DNA from: Cellulomonas soli
Lineage (GTDB): Bacteria; Actinomycetota; Actinomycetes; Actinomycetales; Cellulomonadaceae
DNA length: 64,000 nt
Assembly (NCBI RefSeq): GCF_013409305.1
Contig: NZ_JACBZJ010000001.1
Span: 2,914,001 to 2,978,000, forward strand
Direction of reading: 5' to 3'
Part shown: positions 62,901 to 64,000 of the stretch, piece by piece
How positions within the stretch are numbered: the stretch's first letter is position 1
Layout of the letters: each line of letters begins with the position of its first letter
Program-made: the position numbers and the translations under genes
The notes under the pieces: model-generated
Databases searched by the model: none
What the model was told of the DNA's origin: nothing
What the model saw: the letters and a program-made list of their open reading frames with translations, nothing else

Positions 62901-63214
62901 GTGGCAGCGGAGAGGGCGGCCGAGATCTTCCAGGGGTCGGAGACTCTCCGACGAAGGTCGTGAACTCCAACATGGGACACATCGATCTCGAACGTGCAGC
63001 ACGTGCCGGATTCGAGGACGTCCGCAGCGCGCAAGTAGCCGTGAGGAAACTTGGTAGATCGATCGAGACGAATGGCTTCCCGGAGGGTACGATTGCAGAT
63101 TCGGCGCATGCAGATCGCGTCCTTGCGCCGATGGGGGAGAACGGGTATGCGGTCTACCAAATCAAGCCCAACGGTAATGCAGTGTTCAAGACGATTCTCA
63201 CGGCTAGAGGGTGA
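56936..63214 (+). CDS. Secreted RHS/YD-repeat protein with variable C-terminal toxin-like domain
   Basis: 2092 residues. A signal peptide (WWIRGVAMAAVMASVAVGGP then AVAGES) precedes a shell-forming N-terminal part (GNWSATPLSPSAAWQVSAQT ... SYSAGSLDGRVASTNNQTSW). Many YD repeats follow, for example YDKAGNLTNVKDAAGN and YDAAGNPTSAANSP. The RHS-associated core ends with GARYYEASVGRFVSVDPVMD and PVTYCDPTGL (about residue 1838). The tip of about 250 residues has a Gly-rich hydrophobic stretch and then a domain of about 85 residues: SNMGHIDLERAARAGF, GTIADSAHADRVLAPMGENG, YAVYQIKPNGNAVFKTIL. The tip is much lower in GC than the shell, as expected of exchangeable toxin modules. Its catalytic type is not recognised; a small RNase fold is possible. 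ATG 56936 has GAGAGG upstream. Confidence 0.88.
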   Translation: MTRTSWWIRGVAMAAVMASVAVGGPAVAGESAPALPSDAERLAQSLKFAPEVERTEAIGSTEIGDESGASVQLISEKPAEVSWPDGSGVQVDMTPVDGLAWSEAADGVVLARPSDPLVTQDGLLPAAGERAPSDVDLAVLDQKAARAAGVAGVVLQVGEPSTDAEARSADPTTSGAGGVELALDYSGFAGAYGGDWASRLHLVTLPDCALTTPEKAACREQIPVASSNDVESSTVTATVAAASFGVLAVTAAASGSTGNWSATPLSPSAAWQVSAQTGDFTWSYPFRVPPVAAGPSPDLSVSYSAGSLDGRVASTNNQTSWIGDGWDMTAGYVERSYVPCSQDMAGGNNASRATGDLCWSTDNATLVLGGASGELVKDAATGAWHVKSDDGTKIEHLTGGWNTDNDGEFWKVTTLDGTQYFFGRGRRSATDTTALNSAWTVPVFGNQAGEPCYSASFASAYCTQAWRWNLEYVVDTSGNSLTYFYDTETNSYGRNLNQAVSNYVRGGYLTRVEYGQRVGSETASSAPDRVEFTVAERCLPSGSVTCDPAQLTAASAASWPDVPFDLICTSTTSCPAQTSPSFFTRKRLTTVTTKVLSGTAYQSVDSWTLAHTFPDPGDSTNAALWLSSISHSGLVGAAIALPKVEFSGVQMANRVDLTGDAGPPMNRFRVNAVHTESGATISVNYTPQDCTPGSLPPSPDSNTRRCFPVTWVPEGTGGPITEYFHKYLVDSVVADAGDSVSEATETHYSYVGDPAWHYDDNPVVPASYRTWSQFRGYDTVDVITGAPSAPQRSQVRYRYFRGMDGDHLASGEGRSVTVDGLADQERLNGFVREQVTYDGVGGAVVSSQVSTPWISAATATAANGTTASLLAVGASEQRTAASQLPGGLRVTRTLTTYDAVYGLPTQVDDQGDTSTATDDRCTRLEYARSTTAFIVSTVMRTETVAVGCGMTPARPGDVVSDQRILYDGGAYGAAPTRGLATTTQVASGFAGATPTYLTQSSSTYDALGRVLTVADALGRTTTTAYTPAASGPLTKTVVTSPDPDGTGPATALATTTVVNPAWGASTSETDANGKITTVMYDALGRRTAVWLPGRAQATQSASATYEYTVSSTAPDAITTKTLGALETYQTTVELFDGLERSRQTQSPSLARDTAGRVVTDTVYDSRGLVVLTNGSWFTSGDPSSTMVAPTEAVPSRARYVYDGAGRQVAQIADVADAEQWRTTTSYDGDRVSTDPPTGGVAQTTITDARGRTTELRQYTGGAPTGTYQATTYGYDKAGNLTNVKDAAGNAWTYTYDLLGRQTASSDPDKGTTSSTYDNGGQVVTTTDARSTTLAYTYDALGRKTTERSGSVTGTVLARWTYDTLAKGQLTSSTRYQGSDAYVTAVTGYDAGYRPLGQSVTIPASEGALAATYTTSYTYTVDGQVKTTKLPAAGSLISETVTTSYDAANMPQWVTGGGGWGMYVAGSTYSSYGQLLQMDLGNTTADYVNYDYEQGTQRLARTWLVRRGVTGNDLDISYTYDAAGNPTSAANSPTDEPVDAQCYGYDGLDRLASAWTPANGSCVGPVTVASLGGPAPYWSQYSFDAAGNRVGEVSHAVAGDTTSTYTYPVAGAARPHAVTSVASSGPAGSSESSYGYDAVGNTTSRAVAGEQSQSLSWDAQGRLASVTADGETASYVYAADGSRLVRRQGGTSTVYLPGGQEVTLSAASGTVSAVRYYSFAGQTVAVRTGMAGSSVSSLVNDPHGSAQLQIANGSGVLSEQRLDPFGVVRGSASSWTGDHGFLGKPVDGSGLSAVGARYYEASVGRFVSVDPVMDLSNPQQWAAYSYANNNPVTYCDPTGLLAPVGDWGKGPSRYTPARANTPAAPTTTVHPPVHHDSFSTRLKNSLQGAYVGAVNGGASVVNAMAQHPEDLVMWGLGAATMCWGAGMEVGGVALDATGVGAAVGIPINILGVGVISIGAGMAASGTLDLLAHANGDSRVEVMTRDSEASSGSGEGGRDLPGVGDSPTKVVNSNMGHIDLERAARAGFEDVRSAQVAVRKLGRSIETNGFPEGTIADSAHADRVLAPMGENGYAVYQIKPNGNAVFKTILTARG
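61899..62046 (+). repeat. rhs core segment duplicated as an inverted copy at the window end
   Basis: 148 bp within the YD-repeat/core part of the rhs gene. Its reverse complement is identical, base for base, to 63853-64000. Confidence 0.95.
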
Positions 63215-63610
63215 ATGGGGGATGTGGTGACTGAACTATCTGGCGAGGAGGAGCCGCGGGAGCAGCCCTTCTGGAGAATAGACAACTCGCATGATTCGCA
63301 AGCCGTGACACGGGTGCTCAGGCAGCGATTTCCAGACGCCTTCGAAGCACTTGATGAATGCCTGGATGAGGCCGATCCGCTGGACATTGTGTACCCAGGA
63401 AACCCGCACGAGTATAGCGACGTCGTGCTTGAGGTGCTGGTGCTTCTAGCTCAAGAGAACGCCGATCTCTCTCATATCGGCAGACAGCGTCTAGATGGCG
63501 TGCTAAGGCAGGGCTTGGCGAGGCGCTTCGGAGAGGATCCGATTGAGGCACGCGTGGAACTCGCCGTCGATTTGATCCTCCTGCGCGCAACGATGACTCA
63601 TCAGAGTTGA
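63215..63610 (+). CDS. Candidate immunity protein for the RHS toxin
   Basis: 131 residues, acidic, soluble, no signal peptide, starting immediately after the rhs stop (TGA then ATG; GTG 63224 and 63227 are alternatives). Base composition is as low in GC as the toxin tip, so both seem to have arrived together. A stretch ADPLDIVYPGNPHEYSDVVL recalls the DPxGI...EYD pattern seen in one group of small immunity proteins (DUF1871-like), but this is only a visual likeness. By position it should neutralise the C-terminal domain of the upstream RHS protein. Confidence 0.7.
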   Translation: MGDVVTELSGEEEPREQPFWRIDNSHDSQAVTRVLRQRFPDAFEALDECLDEADPLDIVYPGNPHEYSDVVLEVLVLLAQENADLSHIGRQRLDGVLRQGLARRFGEDPIEARVELAVDLILLRATMTHQS

Positions 63611-63812
63611 GGGCGCCACTGGCGGCGCGTGTGAACAATTCTGGTCGCCGCCAAAGGCGAATGCCAGAAAGTGATCGAGGCGCCTGTCGCGGGTGTCGGG
63701 CTGCCCTCGAACATCCACAGGGATGGGCCGTGCGGCCACGGTTGTTGACGTGAAGGACCCCGCAACGCCTTGGGTCCGCCAAAAGGCAGTGAACACCTTC
63801 CAGACGTTCTCA
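63611..63812. other. Gap with no recognised gene
   Basis: About 200 bp of intermediate GC after the immunity candidate. Short frames exist on the minus strand (up to 154 codons, overlapping the immunity gene), but none shows a recognisable domain or a convincing start. It may be debris of an older cassette. Confidence 0.5.
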
Positions 63813-63861
63813 ATGCGCAGGGCCGTCTGGCGTCGGTGACTCAGGACGGTGAGACAGCGTC
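63813..63861 (+). repeat. Diverged direct fragment of the rhs core
   Basis: 49 bases matching 61905-61953 at 44 positions, same orientation. In frame it encodes QGRLASVTQDGETAS, against QGRLASVTADGETAS in the intact gene. The match stops abruptly on both sides. Confidence 0.85.
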
Positions 63862-64000
63862 ACCTCCTGCCCACCGGGCAGATACACCGTGCTCGTCCCA
63901 CCCTGACGACGCACCAACCGCGACCCATCCGCCGCATACACATACGACGCCGTCTCACCGTCCGCCGTCACCGACGCCAGACGACCCTGCGCATCCCACG
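63853..64000 (-). pseudogene. Inverted exact copy of an rhs core segment, running off the window
   Basis: Reverse complement identical to 61899-62046 over all 148 visible bases. Read on the minus strand it encodes DAQGRLASVTADGETASYVY and the following residues to YLPGGQEVTLS, then breaks into the diverged fragment. It continues beyond 64000, so it may be the end of a second, oppositely oriented rhs gene or a rearranged remnant. Confidence 0.75.

Noticed and set aside
62950..63214. EndoU-type nuclease domain at the RHS tip
   Set aside because: The paired His blocks and the terminal WS/TP pattern of EndoU toxins are absent.
63601..63813. Transposase remnant in the gap after the immunity candidate
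   Set aside because: No DDE motif, terminal inverted repeats or target duplication could be seen in the short frames.

Overview
The window reads as a chromosomal segment of a very GC-rich actinobacterium, most likely of the Micrococcales and probably Cellulomonas or a close relative. This rests on the base composition, on housekeeping gene order (cysteine desulfurase - mnmA - MetE-like - ligA - gatCAB), on the GlgE/TreS alpha-glucan pathway, and on a glycoside hydrolase family 3 beta-glucosidase with its own sugar ABC transporter. Genus is an inference; no rRNA or tRNA gene was seen.

Layout. 1-7.9 kb (minus strand): treS (cut by the window edge), glgE, a flavoprotein dehydrogenase and glgX. 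8.0-9.9 kb: etfB-etfA. 9.9-22.4 kb: a phosphotransferase facing away from a plus-strand housekeeping block of cysteine desulfurase, mnmA, a MetE-like protein, a small membrane protein, ligA, a tandem GNAT protein, a hypothetical protein and gatC-gatA-gatB. 22.6-25.2 kb: a GNAT, a DinB-like protein and a DNA photolyase. 25.3-32.3 kb: a carbohydrate-use locus on the minus strand (binding protein, two permeases, GH3 beta-glucosidase, LacI regulator) with two near-identical 19-bp operator candidates. 32.4-37 kb: a pterin dehydratase/VOC fusion, ilvD and an ABC exporter pair. 37-45.8 kb: branched-chain amino acid genes ilvB-ilvN-ilvC, leuB, ilvE and cimA. Both ilvB and cimA are preceded by short leader peptides rich in Ile/Leu/Val codons and by attenuator hairpins. 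45.9-53.8 kb: a lipoate-ligase-like protein, small membrane proteins, a PLP-binding protein, YbaK, a VIT1-family protein and a Ski2-like helicase.

54-64 kb is the accessory region. It holds a secreted DNRLRE/LamG-type protein and a 2092-residue secreted RHS/YD-repeat protein whose low-GC C-terminal tip looks like a swapped-in toxin. An abutting small gene is the obvious immunity candidate. Beyond it lie a diverged 49-bp direct fragment of the rhs core and a perfect 148-bp inverted copy of the same core, which runs off the window edge. This is the most unusual part of the window.

A pattern recurs throughout: at least nineteen genes have a TAnnnT-like -10 box ending 6-7 bases before an ATG/GTG, which implies leaderless transcripts. 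I used it to choose several starts.
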